Origin: Bordetella petrii
Lineage (GTDB): Bacteria; Pseudomonadota; Gammaproteobacteria; Burkholderiales; Burkholderiaceae_B
Assembly (NCBI GenBank): GCA_017745595.1
Contig: WMBV01000004.1
Span: 62,001-126,000 of the forward strand
Reading direction: 5' to 3'
Length of the DNA stretch: 64,000 bases
Of the stretch, positions 45,780-54,810 are shown piece after piece. The position numbers and the translations under genes were made by a program. Positions within the stretch are counted from its first letter, which is position 1, and each line of letters opens with the position of its first letter. Below the pieces are notes generated by a model. That model worked only from the letters and a program-made list of their open reading frames with translations, was not told the DNA's origin and searched no databases.

Positions 45780-46523
45780 TCAGAGAGGGGTGACGGGGCG
45801 GGCCATTACGCGCGCCGGCGCGCCGTCGGAGGCTTCGATATTCAGGGCCGAGAACACGAATTCCAGCCGCTGGCCGGCCAGCGCGTCCAGGCCCGCGATG
45901 TTTTCGGCGACCAGCACGCCGTTGCCCAGCAGGATGTGGTGGGCCGGCCAGTCGTAGTCGGCCGGCCGCCGGCCGACCGGCATGTCGGGCGTGGGCAGGT
46001 CGCAGGCCAGCAGCTTGACCCGCCGGTCGACCAGCCACTGCGCCGCGGCGGGGCTCAGGTAGGGATGGTCGTGATAGTCGTGCGTGCGGGCCAGCGGACC
46101 CCAGCCGGTGGCCAGCGCCACGATGTCGCCCGGCCTGACTTCGCCCTGCGCCTGTTCGAGGTCGGCGGGGGTGATCTGCTCGCCCACGCCGCGCCGCACG
46201 CGCAGCACCACGCCCGGCCCGGACAGGCGTTCGAGCGGAATTTCATGGAAGGCGGGGCCATCGTTGAAGAAGTGCCGCGGCGCGTCGACGTGGGTGCCGA
46301 TGTGCACCACCATGCGCATTTCGGTGACGTTCAGCGGATCTTGCGGCAGGCTCTTGATGCGCTGGAACGTCGGCTGCGGGAACACGCTGGCGCGCGGCAC
46401 ATCGGGCCCCAGCGCATGCGACAGATCGACCCACGGACCGCAGCGCTGCGCGGCCGGCTCGTCTGACGGAAGCGGAATCCATCCGCGCCAACCATGGCCG
46501 CGCGGCCCATTGCTGTCACACAC
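45780..46523 (-). CDS. Cyclase family protein (kynurenine formamidase-like hydrolase)
   Basis: Metal-dependent hydrolase of 247 residues with the cyclase signature H-I-G-T-H-V-D-A-P-R-H-F near 75-86 and D-L-S-H-A-L near 33. Start is a GTG at 46523 with AAGGAG six bases upstream; an ATG at 46525 is out of frame. In the catabolic island, 25 bp before the PcaC-like gene. Family members open amide, lactone or ester bonds (formylkynurenine, isatin, 4-methyloxaloacetate-type compounds), so it likely acts on a cyclic or ester intermediate. Confidence 0.86.
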   Translation of the reverse strand: MCDSNGPRGHGWRGWIPLPSDEPAAQRCGPWVDLSHALGPDVPRASVFPQPTFQRIKSLPQDPLNVTEMRMVVHIGTHVDAPRHFFNDGPAFHEIPLERLSGPGVVLRVRRGVGEQITPADLEQAQGEVRPGDIVALATGWGPLARTHDYHDHPYLSPAAAQWLVDRRVKLLACDLPTPDMPVGRRPADYDWPAHHILLGNGVLVAENIAGLDALAGQRLEFVFSALNIEASDGAPARVMARPVTPL

Positions 46524-46604
46524 ATCGGTCTCCTTGGAGCGCTACATCGAACCCTGAAGATTCTGAAGCGGCCGGCCCAAAGAGACAATCTGTCTCTGCA
46601 ATAG

Positions 46605-47558
46605 CTACAGTTTGCTTTTCCCAAAGGATGCCTTGCGCGCGGCGGGTTCGTCGGCGCGGCGCGTGTTGCCGGCCTGGGTCAGCATGGCGATGAGCGTGCG
46701 CGTGAACAGGGGCAGCGACGCGATGTTGCGCGCGCAGATCATCGACTGGCGTACCGCCCAGTCGTCTTTCAGCGCGGCCACGTGGATGTCCATGACGCGC
46801 GCGCAGCGTTGCGCCGCCGAAGCCGGCAGAATGCCGATGCCCACGTCGGCCTCGATCATGCGGCAGATGGTTTCGAAGCTGCCGGCCTGGATGCGAAAGC
46901 CCAGCTGCTTGCGCTGGCTTTGCGCCTGCCGGGTCAGGAAGCGATAGATGGCGCTGCCTTCTTGCAGCCCCACGTAGTTGTATTCGAGCGTCTGCTTGAA
47001 TTCGACGCTGCGCTTGCCGGCCAGCGGATGGTGGGCCGACGTGGCCAGCACCAGGGCTTCGCTGCAATAGGGCAGGACTTCGAGCCCATCGGTGGGCGTG
47101 TCGCCCGACACGATGGCGATGTCGGCCGAGCCATCCGCCACGGCGCGCGCGCCTTCGTCGCTGAGCTTCTCGCGCAGCGTGATGTCGACGTTGGGATGCC
47201 GGGTCAGGTATTCGCGCAGCACGTCGGGCAGCGACGCGCTCATGGACGTGGCGTTGGCGTACAGGCGGATGTGGCCCTTGAAGCCGTCGCTGTGCTCGTG
47301 CAGGTCGCCGCGCAGCCGTTCCAGCTGCGCCAGCACCGTCTTGGCGTGGTGCAGCACGGTTTCGCCCGCGGGGGTCAGCGTGGTGCCCTGCTTCTTGCGG
47401 TACAGCAGCTTGGTGCCCAGGTTTTCTTCGAACGTCTTGATGCGCAGGCTGGCCGAGGGCAACGACAGGAACGAGCGCTCGGCGCCCTTGGTCAGGCTTT
47501 GTTCTTCTGCGATGTTGACGAGCAACTGCATGTCTATCAGGTCGAAATGCATCCTCAT
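46605..47558 (-). CDS. LysR-type transcriptional regulator
   Basis: 317-residue LysR protein; helix-turn-helix at about 5-65 (L-L-V-N-I-A-E-E-Q-S-L-T-K-G-A-E-R, S-A-S-L-R-I-K-T-F-E-E-N-L-G), effector domain from about 92. The ATG at 47558 has AAGGTAGG just upstream. Unusually it is transcribed in the same direction as its likely targets, sitting between the bicupin and cyclase genes instead of being divergent. Probable controller of the island. Confidence 0.9.
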   Translation of the reverse strand: MRMHFDLIDMQLLVNIAEEQSLTKGAERSFLSLPSASLRIKTFEENLGTKLLYRKKQGTTLTPAGETVLHHAKTVLAQLERLRGDLHEHSDGFKGHIRLYANATSMSASLPDVLREYLTRHPNVDITLREKLSDEGARAVADGSADIAIVSGDTPTDGLEVLPYCSEALVLATSAHHPLAGKRSVEFKQTLEYNYVGLQEGSAIYRFLTRQAQSQRKQLGFRIQAGSFETICRMIEADVGIGILPASAAQRCARVMDIHVAALKDDWAVRQSMICARNIASLPLFTRTLIAMLTQAGNTRRADEPAARKASFGKSKL

Positions 47559-47680
47559 ACTGGCCTACCTTGGTCCATGATCGGGGGCGGCGGAAGCGGC
47601 CGCCGTCTCCGATCATAGCCCGCGGCAGGGCGCCAGCCTCGCGGTCGGTCTTGCCGGGCAGGGGGGCGCGCTTGCGGGTT

Positions 47681-48625
47681 CTAGTCGAACGAGAACCCGT
47701 TGGCGCGCGCGTGGGTATAGATGCCGCCGTCCTGCACTACCAGGATCGCCGCGCGGCGCGGGCCGCTGTTGTGGTGCGAATGGTAGGAACACGGCGGCGT
47801 GATGGTGGCCGCCCAGGGCAGCCAGTCTTTGCGCTGGCCATCGATCATGCTGTAGCAGCCTTCGGGCTGGATGGGCAGCGATACCGCCACGGAATTGTGC
47901 CGGTGGCCGCGCTGCGTGACGCCGGGCTCGAGCGTGTTGTAGCCCAGCGTCAGCGTGGGCGAGATATTGCGGCTGTCGCGCTGCTCGTCGTACGAGAAAA
48001 ATAGCGCCCGCGCGGCGGTGCTGGCTTCTTGTTCGAGCTCGTAGATGGCGGCGACCTGGCGCGCGATTTCGGCGGCCGGATAATGCACGGCGCGGATCCG
48101 CGCCCGGTCGGCGGGCGGCGGCTGCAGGCCTTCGCGCACCAGCAGGGGTTCATTGCCGACTATCCAGGCCACCGCGCCATCGGGGCCGGCGGCCAGCTCG
48201 GCGGCCGGGCCGCCCGGCAGCAGAAACACGTCGCCCGCCTGCCAGTCGAAGGCCGCGCCGGCTTGCGCGACCCGGCCCGCGCCTCGTATGACATAACAAA
48301 TGGCGATGCTGGTGCCCGACAGGTCCATGGCCAGGCGCTCGTGCGGCCGGACGGCGGCATAGCGGGCCAGCAGGTGCGGCGTGGTGGCGGGCTGGGCCAG
48401 CTGCAGCGCCTGGGACAGGTCGCAATGAATGAGCGAGGTCGGGGTGGCGGGATCCAGGGCGCGCGCCGCTTCGGCGTCGAAGGTGGCGTCGGGGACAGGC
48501 GGCACTTTCTGCATGAACGCCGTGGCGGCGTTGAAGAAAACGGCGCGCTGCTGGAATTCGGTGGACGCCGACTGGGGTTTTTGCGGGGGCATCAGCCCCA
48601 TGCGATTCACACTGGTCTGGTTCAT
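47681..48625 (-). CDS. Bicupin protein, gentisate 1,2-dioxygenase-like
   Basis: 314-residue two-cupin protein. N-terminal cupin (about 85-160) has lost the metal His pair, keeping only R-P-H-E-R-L. C-terminal cupin has a full site: G-H-R-H-N (His241, His243), a Glu near 254 in Q-P-E-G-C, and S-Y-H-S-H-H-N (His282-285). Canonical gentisate dioxygenases use the N-terminal cupin and are longer (about 340-380). Could be a ring-cleaving dioxygenase for another hydroxylated aromatic acid. 29 bp after livF, same strand. Confidence 0.8.
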   Translation of the reverse strand: MNQTSVNRMGLMPPQKPQSASTEFQQRAVFFNAATAFMQKVPPVPDATFDAEAARALDPATPTSLIHCDLSQALQLAQPATTPHLLARYAAVRPHERLAMDLSGTSIAICYVIRGAGRVAQAGAAFDWQAGDVFLLPGGPAAELAAGPDGAVAWIVGNEPLLVREGLQPPPADRARIRAVHYPAAEIARQVAAIYELEQEASTAARALFFSYDEQRDSRNISPTLTLGYNTLEPGVTQRGHRHNSVAVSLPIQPEGCYSMIDGQRKDWLPWAATITPPCSYHSHHNSGPRRAAILVVQDGGIYTHARANGFSFD

Positions 48626-48654
48626 GAGGGTCTCTGCGCAGTTCGGATAGAAGG

Positions 48655-49380
48655 CTAATGGGCCTGGCCGCCCAGATACGATTCCTTCACGGCGGGCGAA
48701 TGCAATAGTTCCTGGGCCTGGCCCGACAACACGATCTTGCCGCGCTCGATCACGTAGGCGCGGTCGGAAATTTCCAGCGTCAGGGTCACCATTTGCTCGA
48801 CCAGCAGGATGGTCATGCCGAACCGGTCGCGCAACGACTGGATCACCTCCAGAATGCGGGTCACCAGGGCCGGCGACAGGCCGGTGGACGGCTCGTCGAG
48901 CAATAGAATGCGCGGCCCCGCCATCAGGGCGCGCGCCATGGCCAGCATCTGCTGTTCGCCCCCCGACAGCGTGCCGGCCTGCTGGCCCAGGCGTTCTTTC
49001 AGGCGCGGGAACAGGTCCAGGCAGAAGCTTTCCTGGTCGCGCACGAAGGCGCGGTCGCGGCGCTTCAGGAAGCCGCCCAGGCGCAGGTGGTCGAGCACCG
49101 GCATGTCGGGCCAGATCTGGCGGCGTTCGGGCACCAGCACCAGGCCGTCGCGCACCAGCGCCGGGGCCGAGGCGCGGCTGACGTTGCGTTCCAGCAGATG
49201 GATTTCGCCTTTTTGGCGGAAGCTGCGGTGGATGCCCGCGACGGTATGCAGGAACGTGGACTTGCCGGCGCCGTTGCTGCCGACCAGCGCCACGATCTCG
49301 CCCGGCCGCACCGCCAGGTTCACGTCATGCAGCACGGCCGAGCGGCCGTAGCCCGTGGAAAGATTGGAGATTTCAAGCAT
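48655..49380 (-). CDS. livF: Branched-chain amino acid-type ABC transporter ATPase LivF
   Basis: ATPase of 241 residues. Walker A G-S-N-G-A-G-K-S near 36, signature L-S-G-G-E-Q-Q-M near 137, Walker B I-L-L-L-D-E-P-S near 157; E-R-R-Q-I-W-P-D-M-P-V near 85 is a LivF mark. Start at 49380 is chosen because GGAG lies 7 bases upstream; it overlaps the end of the livMG fusion by 8 bp. An upstream ATG at 49398 is less likely. Confidence 0.93.
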   Translation of the reverse strand: MLEISNLSTGYGRSAVLHDVNLAVRPGEIVALVGSNGAGKSTFLHTVAGIHRSFRQKGEIHLLERNVSRASAPALVRDGLVLVPERRQIWPDMPVLDHLRLGGFLKRRDRAFVRDQESFCLDLFPRLKERLGQQAGTLSGGEQQMLAMARALMAGPRILLLDEPSTGLSPALVTRILEVIQSLRDRFGMTILLVEQMVTLTLEISDRAYVIERGKIVLSGQAQELLHSPAVKESYLGGQAH

Positions 49381-51232
49381 CGTCGGCTCCGCGAGCATGG
49401 GCGGGGCGGCCCAGATAGGCCTCGAGCACAGCGGGGTCGTGCTGCACCTGTTGGGGAGTGCCTTCGATCAGCAGCTTGCCGAAGTCGAGCACCGTGACGG
49501 TTTCGCAGATGGCCATGACCAGCTGCATGTGGTGCTCGATCAGCAGTACCGTCACGCCCGAGTCGCGGATGCGCCGGATGAGTTCCATCAGGCGGTCGAC
49601 CTCGGCGCCGTTCAGGCCCGCCGCGGGCTCGTCCAGCAGCAGCAGGCGGGGCCGCACCGCCAGTGCGCGGGCGATTTCCAGCAGGCGCTGGTGGCCCTGC
49701 GGCAGGGCGCTGGCGATCGTGTGCGCGGCATCGCGCAGCCCCACGAATTCGAGCAGGGACAGCGCGCGCCGGGTCAGCGCAGCTTCCTCGGCCCGCACGC
49801 GCGGCGTGCACAGTACCGACGGCACGAAACCGGCCCGCGCCGACAAATGCATGCCGCACAACACGTTTTCCAGGACCGTCATGTCGCGGAACAGCGCCAG
49901 GTTCTGGAACGTGCGGCCGATGCCGCGCGCCGCCAGCACGTGCATGGGGCGCGCATCGACGGCCTGGGCGCCATGCCGGATCCGGCCGTGGGTGGGGGCG
50001 GATACGCCGGAGATCATGTTCAGCAGCGTGGTCTTGCCGGCGCCGTTGGGCCCGACCAGGCCGTGGATCGAGCGGGGCGCCACGTTGAAGCTGACGTTGT
50101 CCACCGCCTTCAGGCCGCCGAAGATCTTGCTGACGCCCTGTACTTCGAGGCGTTCGGCGCCCGCGACGGCTTCCAGGGCCGCGGCGCCGGACAGCGTGCC
50201 GCCGGGCTGCGCGCCCGCGCTTGCCGGGCCGGCCCGGCGGGCGCGCAGCGACGCCAGCAGGCTCATGAGCCCCTCGGGCATCAGGTGCAGGGTCAGCAGC
50301 AGGATGCCGCCATAGAGCACCAGGCGCGCGTCTCCCAGGGGCGCCAGCAGGCGGTCCAGCACGGTCAGCAGCACCGCGCCGGCCACCGGCCCCCACACCG
50401 TGCCTTGTCCGCCCAGGATCACCATCATCAGCAGGATGACCGAGAGTTCGAAGGTGAAGCTGTCGGGGTTCACGAAGCCGTTGACCGGCGCATACAGGGC
50501 GCCGGCCAGGCCCGCCAGCGCGCCCGAGATGGCGAACGCCAGGCACTTCATGCCCACCACGTTCACGCCCATGCTGGCGGCGGCCAGTTCGTTGCCGCGC
50601 ACGGCCCGCATGGCGCGCCCGTACTTGCCGTCGATCAGCGCGCCGTGCAGGTAGAACACGGCCACGACCACGACCAGCAGGACGATGTTGGTTTCCTGCA
50701 GCGTCAGCGGGCCGAATCCCAGGTTCAGCGGCGGAATCGGGAACAGGCCTTCCGGGCCATTGGTGATCTCGGTGAAGTCGGTGGCGAAGCTGTGCACCAG
50801 CATGCCGAAGGCAATGGTCACCATGGTGAGGTACGGGCCGCGCAGGTGCAGGGCGGGCCAGGCCAGCAAAATGCCCAGCACCGCCGCCACGCCCACGCCC
50901 ACCGGCACGGCCGCGAGCACGGGCCAGCCCATTTTTACCGACAGCAGGGCCGCGGCGTAGGCGCCCAGCGCATAGAAGCCGGCGTGGCCCAGCGATACCT
51001 GGCCGGTCACGCCGGTCAGGATGTTCAGCCCGCAGGCGGCGACGATCGCCAGCGCGGCCACCGACAGAACACGGCTGTAGTAGTCGCTGCCCCACAGCAG
51101 CGCCATCAGGACGATGGCCACGGCAAGCAGCGGGAGCACGCGCGACAGGGCGCGGTTGCGCGGTTCGCGGTGCGCCGGGCGGGCGCGCGAGCCGGCGCCT
51201 GCCGCGGCGAGCGTATCGGTTTCAGGTCTCAT
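49373..51232 (-). CDS. livMG: Fused ABC permease-ATPase (LivM-LivG)
   Basis: 619-residue fusion. Residues about 25-340 are a LivM permease (nine to ten helices, with G-Q-V-S-L-G-H-A-G-F-Y-A-L-G near 75 and G-P-Y-L-T-M-V-T-I-A-F near 130); a Gly/Ala linker at about 340-365 leads to a LivG ATPase with Walker A G-P-N-G-A-G-K-T near 395, R-T-F-Q-N-L-A-L-F near 445, the degenerate signature L-P-Q-G-H-Q-R-L near 515 and L-L-L-L-D-E-P-A near 535. Forms the importer with livH, livF and the receptor. Confidence 0.93.
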   Translation of the reverse strand: MRPETDTLAAAGAGSRARPAHREPRNRALSRVLPLLAVAIVLMALLWGSDYYSRVLSVAALAIVAACGLNILTGVTGQVSLGHAGFYALGAYAAALLSVKMGWPVLAAVPVGVGVAAVLGILLAWPALHLRGPYLTMVTIAFGMLVHSFATDFTEITNGPEGLFPIPPLNLGFGPLTLQETNIVLLVVVVAVFYLHGALIDGKYGRAMRAVRGNELAAASMGVNVVGMKCLAFAISGALAGLAGALYAPVNGFVNPDSFTFELSVILLMMVILGGQGTVWGPVAGAVLLTVLDRLLAPLGDARLVLYGGILLLTLHLMPEGLMSLLASLRARRAGPASAGAQPGGTLSGAAALEAVAGAERLEVQGVSKIFGGLKAVDNVSFNVAPRSIHGLVGPNGAGKTTLLNMISGVSAPTHGRIRHGAQAVDARPMHVLAARGIGRTFQNLALFRDMTVLENVLCGMHLSARAGFVPSVLCTPRVRAEEAALTRRALSLLEFVGLRDAAHTIASALPQGHQRLLEIARALAVRPRLLLLDEPAAGLNGAEVDRLMELIRRIRDSGVTVLLIEHHMQLVMAICETVTVLDFGKLLIEGTPQQVQHDPAVLEAYLGRPAHARGADDA

Positions 51233-51241
51233 GGGTTTGCT

Positions 51242-52108
51242 CTAGACTTTGACGATCTGGCGCAGGCCGAACAGGCCCGTCGGACGGAAGGCGAGCACGG
51301 CCACCAGCAGCAGCAAGCCGAATATTTCGCGATAGCTGCTGCCGATGTAGCGCGCCACCATGGCTTCGGCCACGCCGAACACCAGGCCGGCCGCGACGGC
51401 GCCCCACAGCGAACTCAGCCCCGCCAGCACACTGACCGTGAATGCCTTCACGAGCAGCGGCGCGCCCATGTTCGCCGAGGCGAACACGACCGGGGCGATC
51501 AGCAGGCCGGCCAGCGCCGCCAGCGCGCCCGACAGGCCGAAGCCGATCGAGGCGATCATGGCCGGCGACACCCCCGACAGCGCCGCCGCCACGCGGTTCT
51601 GGGCCACGGCCGTCAGGGCCTTGCCCCACAGCGAGCCGCGCACGAAACCGGTGAGCAGGGCCACGATCAGCACCAGGCCGGCCAGAATCGTGACCTGCTG
51701 GGTTTCCAGGACGAATTCCCAGAACTCGACCAGGTCATCGCCGAAGAACGGGGTGGCGCGCATGACGGACTTGCCCCAGATCATCTGGGCGGCCGCGCGC
51801 AGGGCGATATCGATGGCCACCGTGGCCAGGACCCAGTTGATGGCGTCCTGGCCCTTGTTGAACGGCGCGATCGCGCCCCAGTAGATGGCCACCGAGATCA
51901 GGGCCACGACCAGCATGGTGAGCGGCACGGTGGCGTATAGCGGCAGGCCCCAGGTCTGCTGCATCGTCAGGCCGATCAGGGCGCCCAGCATCAACAGGCT
52001 GCCCTGGCCGAAATTGAGCGTCAGGGTGGACATCCAGGTAAACGTGAACCCCAACGCGACCAGCGCGTAGATGCTGCCGATGACCAGGCCGGAGATCAGT
52101 ACGTCCAT
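51242..52108 (-). CDS. livH: Branched-chain amino acid-type ABC permease LivH
   Basis: Membrane subunit of 288 residues, about eight helices. Signature G-S-I-Y-A-L-V-A-L-G-F-T-F near 11-23 and L-N-F-G-Q-G-S-L-L-M-L-G-A near 32-44 define the LivH family. 3 bp after the receptor gene and 9 bp before the livMG fusion. Ends in D-L-R-Q-I-V-K-V-like family tail. Confidence 0.93.
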   Translation of the reverse strand: MDVLISGLVIGSIYALVALGFTFTWMSTLTLNFGQGSLLMLGALIGLTMQQTWGLPLYATVPLTMLVVALISVAIYWGAIAPFNKGQDAINWVLATVAIDIALRAAAQMIWGKSVMRATPFFGDDLVEFWEFVLETQQVTILAGLVLIVALLTGFVRGSLWGKALTAVAQNRVAAALSGVSPAMIASIGFGLSGALAALAGLLIAPVVFASANMGAPLLVKAFTVSVLAGLSSLWGAVAAGLVFGVAEAMVARYIGSSYREIFGLLLLVAVLAFRPTGLFGLRQIVKV

Positions 52109-52111
52109 AGC

Positions 52112-53266
52112 TCAATCCGTGTACGGAACGAATTTGCCGTCGCGCACCACGACGAAGTGCAGGTCGTCCATGGTCAGCGCCTGCCGGTTGGCATTGGCCC
52201 AGGGCGAGCGGTACTGCTTGACGACGCCGTCGTATTCGACGGTTTTCAGGGCATCCATCAGCGCCTGGGGATCGGTGCTGCCGGCCTTGCGTATGCCGTT
52301 GGCCAGCAGCCCCATGGCGTCGTACGCCAGGGCCACGGCGCTGGCGTATTCGATGTTCTGCAAACCGTACTTCTTGTCGTAGGCGGCGCGGTACTTGTCG
52401 ATTTGCGGGCTGGAGCGGTACAGCGGATTGACGCTCATGATGATGGTGCCTTCGGCGTACTTGCCCGCCAGCTTGAGAAAGCTGGTGTTCTCGAGCCCCC
52501 AGCCGCCGATGGTGGGAATTTCGAAACGCATGGTGCGCATGTTGCGGCGGATCTGCGCGGCGTCGGGCCCCACGCTCCAGAGCAGCAGGGCATCGGCGCC
52601 GCTGTCGCGGATGCGCGCCAGCTGCGCGGTCATGCTGGGGCTGTTGATGTTGTAGGTTTCGTCGGCCACCGGCGTGATGCCGCGCTCTTTCAGCGCCGCC
52701 AGCAGGTCGTTGCGCCCGCCCTGGCCGTAGCCCGAGGTGTCGGTCAGCAGCGCCAGTTTCTTGTACTTCTTGGCGGCCAGCGCCACCACGGCCGGCGCCT
52801 GCAGCCGGTCGTAGGGCGTTACGCCCAGGGCCGTGACGTTTTCCGGCCGCGTGGTGATGGTGGAGTTGGTGGCCGCCGCGATCAGCCACGGAAGGTGGGC
52901 GGCGCCGATGATGGGGCCGGCGGCCAGTGCCGTGCCCGAGCTGCTTTCGCCGATCATGGCCACGACTTTTTCCTGCTCGATCAGGCCGCGCACGTTGGTG
53001 ACGGCCTTGTCCGGCACGTTTTCGTGGTCGCGATACAGGATTTTCACGGGGCGGCCCAGCAGCCCGCCCGCCGCGTTGATAGCGTCGACCTGCAGTTCCA
53101 GGCCTTGTTTCACCGATTCGCCCACATAGGCGATGGGGCCGCTGACCTGCATCGAGGCGCCGATGAGGATGGGTTCGGGTTGCTGGGCTTGGGCCCCGCC
53201 GAAGGCCAGGGGCCCCAGCAGGGTCGCGGCCAGCAGGTGCGTGGCTTGGCGCCGGGTGATGTGCAT
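52112..53266 (-). CDS. Branched-chain amino acid-type ABC substrate-binding protein
   Basis: Periplasmic receptor of 384 residues. Signal peptide with R-R-Q at residues 5-7, cleaved near A-Q-A-Q at 28. Type I periplasmic-binding fold: I-L-I-G-A-S-M-Q-V-S-G-P-I-A-Y-V-G near 34, G-E-S-S-S-G-T-A near 110, R-Y-P-type hinges and a L-T-M-D-D-L-H-F end. Members of this family bind leucine-like amino acids but many take aromatic acids or amides; the neighbouring catabolic genes favour the latter. First gene of the island. Confidence 0.92.
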   Translation of the reverse strand: MHITRRQATHLLAATLLGPLAFGGAQAQQPEPILIGASMQVSGPIAYVGESVKQGLELQVDAINAAGGLLGRPVKILYRDHENVPDKAVTNVRGLIEQEKVVAMIGESSSGTALAAGPIIGAAHLPWLIAAATNSTITTRPENVTALGVTPYDRLQAPAVVALAAKKYKKLALLTDTSGYGQGGRNDLLAALKERGITPVADETYNINSPSMTAQLARIRDSGADALLLWSVGPDAAQIRRNMRTMRFEIPTIGGWGLENTSFLKLAGKYAEGTIIMSVNPLYRSSPQIDKYRAAYDKKYGLQNIEYASAVALAYDAMGLLANGIRKAGSTDPQALMDALKTVEYDGVVKQYRSPWANANRQALTMDDLHFVVVRDGKFVPYTD

Positions 53267-53430
53267 GCTCGTCTCCTTGGTATTGTTGGGGGACGATTGT
53301 GCAGAACGGCCCGGCGGCGGGCAATTTGGCTTTTTCGTGTCTGAACTTAGCGGTTCCCAAAGTGTGGGGCCGCCGGTGCCTCATGGCCGGTGTTCATGGC
53401 CGGTTCATGGCCGATGATGGCCCATGGGGC

Positions 53431-54087
53431 TTATGCGGCGGCCGGCACCACGTACCAGAGCGCCGCCAGGAAGTGGCAGGCGGTGCCCGCCAGCACGAAC
53501 AGGTGCCACACGAAATGGGCGTAGCGCCAGCGCGAGTCGAAGACGAAGAACACCACGCCGCCGGTGTAGGCCAGGCCGCCCGCCAGCAGCAGCCATAGCC
53601 CGCCCGGAGGCACGTGTTCGAGCACCGGCTCGACCGCGATGGCCACCAGCCAGCCCATGGCCAGGTACAGCCCGGTGGACAGCGCCGGGCGGTCGAGGCG
53701 CCGGCTGGCCTTCAGTACCACGCCCACGGCCGCCAGGCCCCAGACCAGGCACAGCAGCGTCCAGCCCCAGGGCCCGCGCAGCGGCCCCAGCGTAAACGGC
53801 GTATAGGTGCCGGCGATGAGCAGATAGATGGCGGAGTGGTCGAGTACGTTGAACAACTGCTTGGCGCGGCCGCGCGGCAGCGCGTGATACAGCGCCGACG
53901 CCAGGTACAGCAGGCACATGGTGGCGGCGAAGATGGCGGTGCCGGCGATGAGGGCGGCGTCGCCGCGGCGGGTGGCACCCACGATGAGCAGCGGCGCGGC
54001 GACCAGGGCGCTGAGCGCCCCCAGGCCATGGCTGACGCTGTTGGCGATTTCTTCGCCCAGGGACTGGGGGCGGTCGATAGGGGGCAT
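53431..54087 (-). CDS. Hemolysin III family membrane protein (PAQR/YqfA)
   Basis: 218-residue inner membrane protein with seven helices. Family motifs: E-E-I-A-N-S-V-S-H-G-L-G-A near 9-21, S-A-L-Y-H-A-L near 70 with D-H-S-A-I-Y-L-L-I-A-G-T-Y-T-P-F near 88-104, and the C-terminal H-F-V-W-H-L-F-V-L near 191, which supply the His/Asp metal site of the hydrolase-like PAQR superfamily. ATG at 54087 is chosen over a GTG at 54117. Despite the name, a lytic activity is not implied. Confidence 0.9.
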   Translation of the reverse strand: MPPIDRPQSLGEEIANSVSHGLGALSALVAAPLLIVGATRRGDAALIAGTAIFAATMCLLYLASALYHALPRGRAKQLFNVLDHSAIYLLIAGTYTPFTLGPLRGPWGWTLLCLVWGLAAVGVVLKASRRLDRPALSTGLYLAMGWLVAIAVEPVLEHVPPGGLWLLLAGGLAYTGGVVFFVFDSRWRYAHFVWHLFVLAGTACHFLAALWYVVPAAA

Positions 54088-54236
54088 GAAAAACGGCGGC
54101 GGGGTGTGCAATAGCACACCTTAGGCGTTTGCGCCCGGCAGTTCAAGGCGGACCCGGCCGTGGCCTTGATCGCGCACAAGCGAGCCCGCCCGGAGGCCGG
54201 GCTCGCCTGCCGCCGGGCATGGCCGTCGGGCGATGT

Positions 54237-54722
54237 TCAGCCGGGCTGGCAGCCGCCGCCTTCCGAGAACGCCGCCTGCATGGCTTGCTGGATCTGCTCG
54301 GGGGTCAGGTCTTGCTTGTGCGTGGCCACCGACCAGCGGTGGCCCTGCGGGTCGGTCAGCTGGCCATAGCGGTCGCCCCAGAACATGTCGGCGGCCGGCA
54401 TGGTGATGGTGGCGCCGGCCGCCTGGGCCTGCGCCATGGTGGCATCGACGTCTTCGACGTACAGGTGCAGATAGACCGGCGACCCCTGCAGCGCCTTCGG
54501 GTCGGCCGCGCCGCACTCGGGAAAGGCGTCGGCCAGCATCAGCGTGGAATCGCCGATGCGCACGCTGGCGTGCATGACCCGGCCGTCGGGGCCGGGCAGG
54601 CGCGCCAGTTCTTTCGCGCCGAAGGCGCGCACGTAAAAGTCGATGGCCTGGGCCGCCCCCTGGCAGATCAGGTGCGGGGTCAGGGTGTGCATGTCGTCAG
54701 GAATGGGTTTTACGGTGGCCAT
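54237..54722 (-). CDS. VOC family protein (PhnB-like)
   Basis: 161-residue vicinal oxygen chelate protein of the YcgI/PhnB type. Paired beta-alpha-beta modules: L-I-C-Q-G-A-A-Q-A-I-D-F-Y-V-R-A-F-G-A near 18-36 and V-E-D-V-D-A-T-M-A-Q-A near 88, with the W-G-D-R-Y-G-Q-L-T-D-P-x-G-H-R-W core near 113-128. GGAG 7 bases upstream of 54722 supports the start. Function unknown; preceded by the triple hairpin repeat. Confidence 0.88.
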   Translation of the reverse strand: MATVKPIPDDMHTLTPHLICQGAAQAIDFYVRAFGAKELARLPGPDGRVMHASVRIGDSTLMLADAFPECGAADPKALQGSPVYLHLYVEDVDATMAQAQAAGATITMPAADMFWGDRYGQLTDPQGHRWSVATHKQDLTPEQIQQAMQAAFSEGGGCQPG

Positions 54723-54810
54723 GATGGGCTCCAGAGAGCGCGGCGCCGGGATGGCGGGCCGCTGTCGGTACGACGGCTGGCGCGGGGCGGGATCGACAGC
54801 CCGCGCTGTT

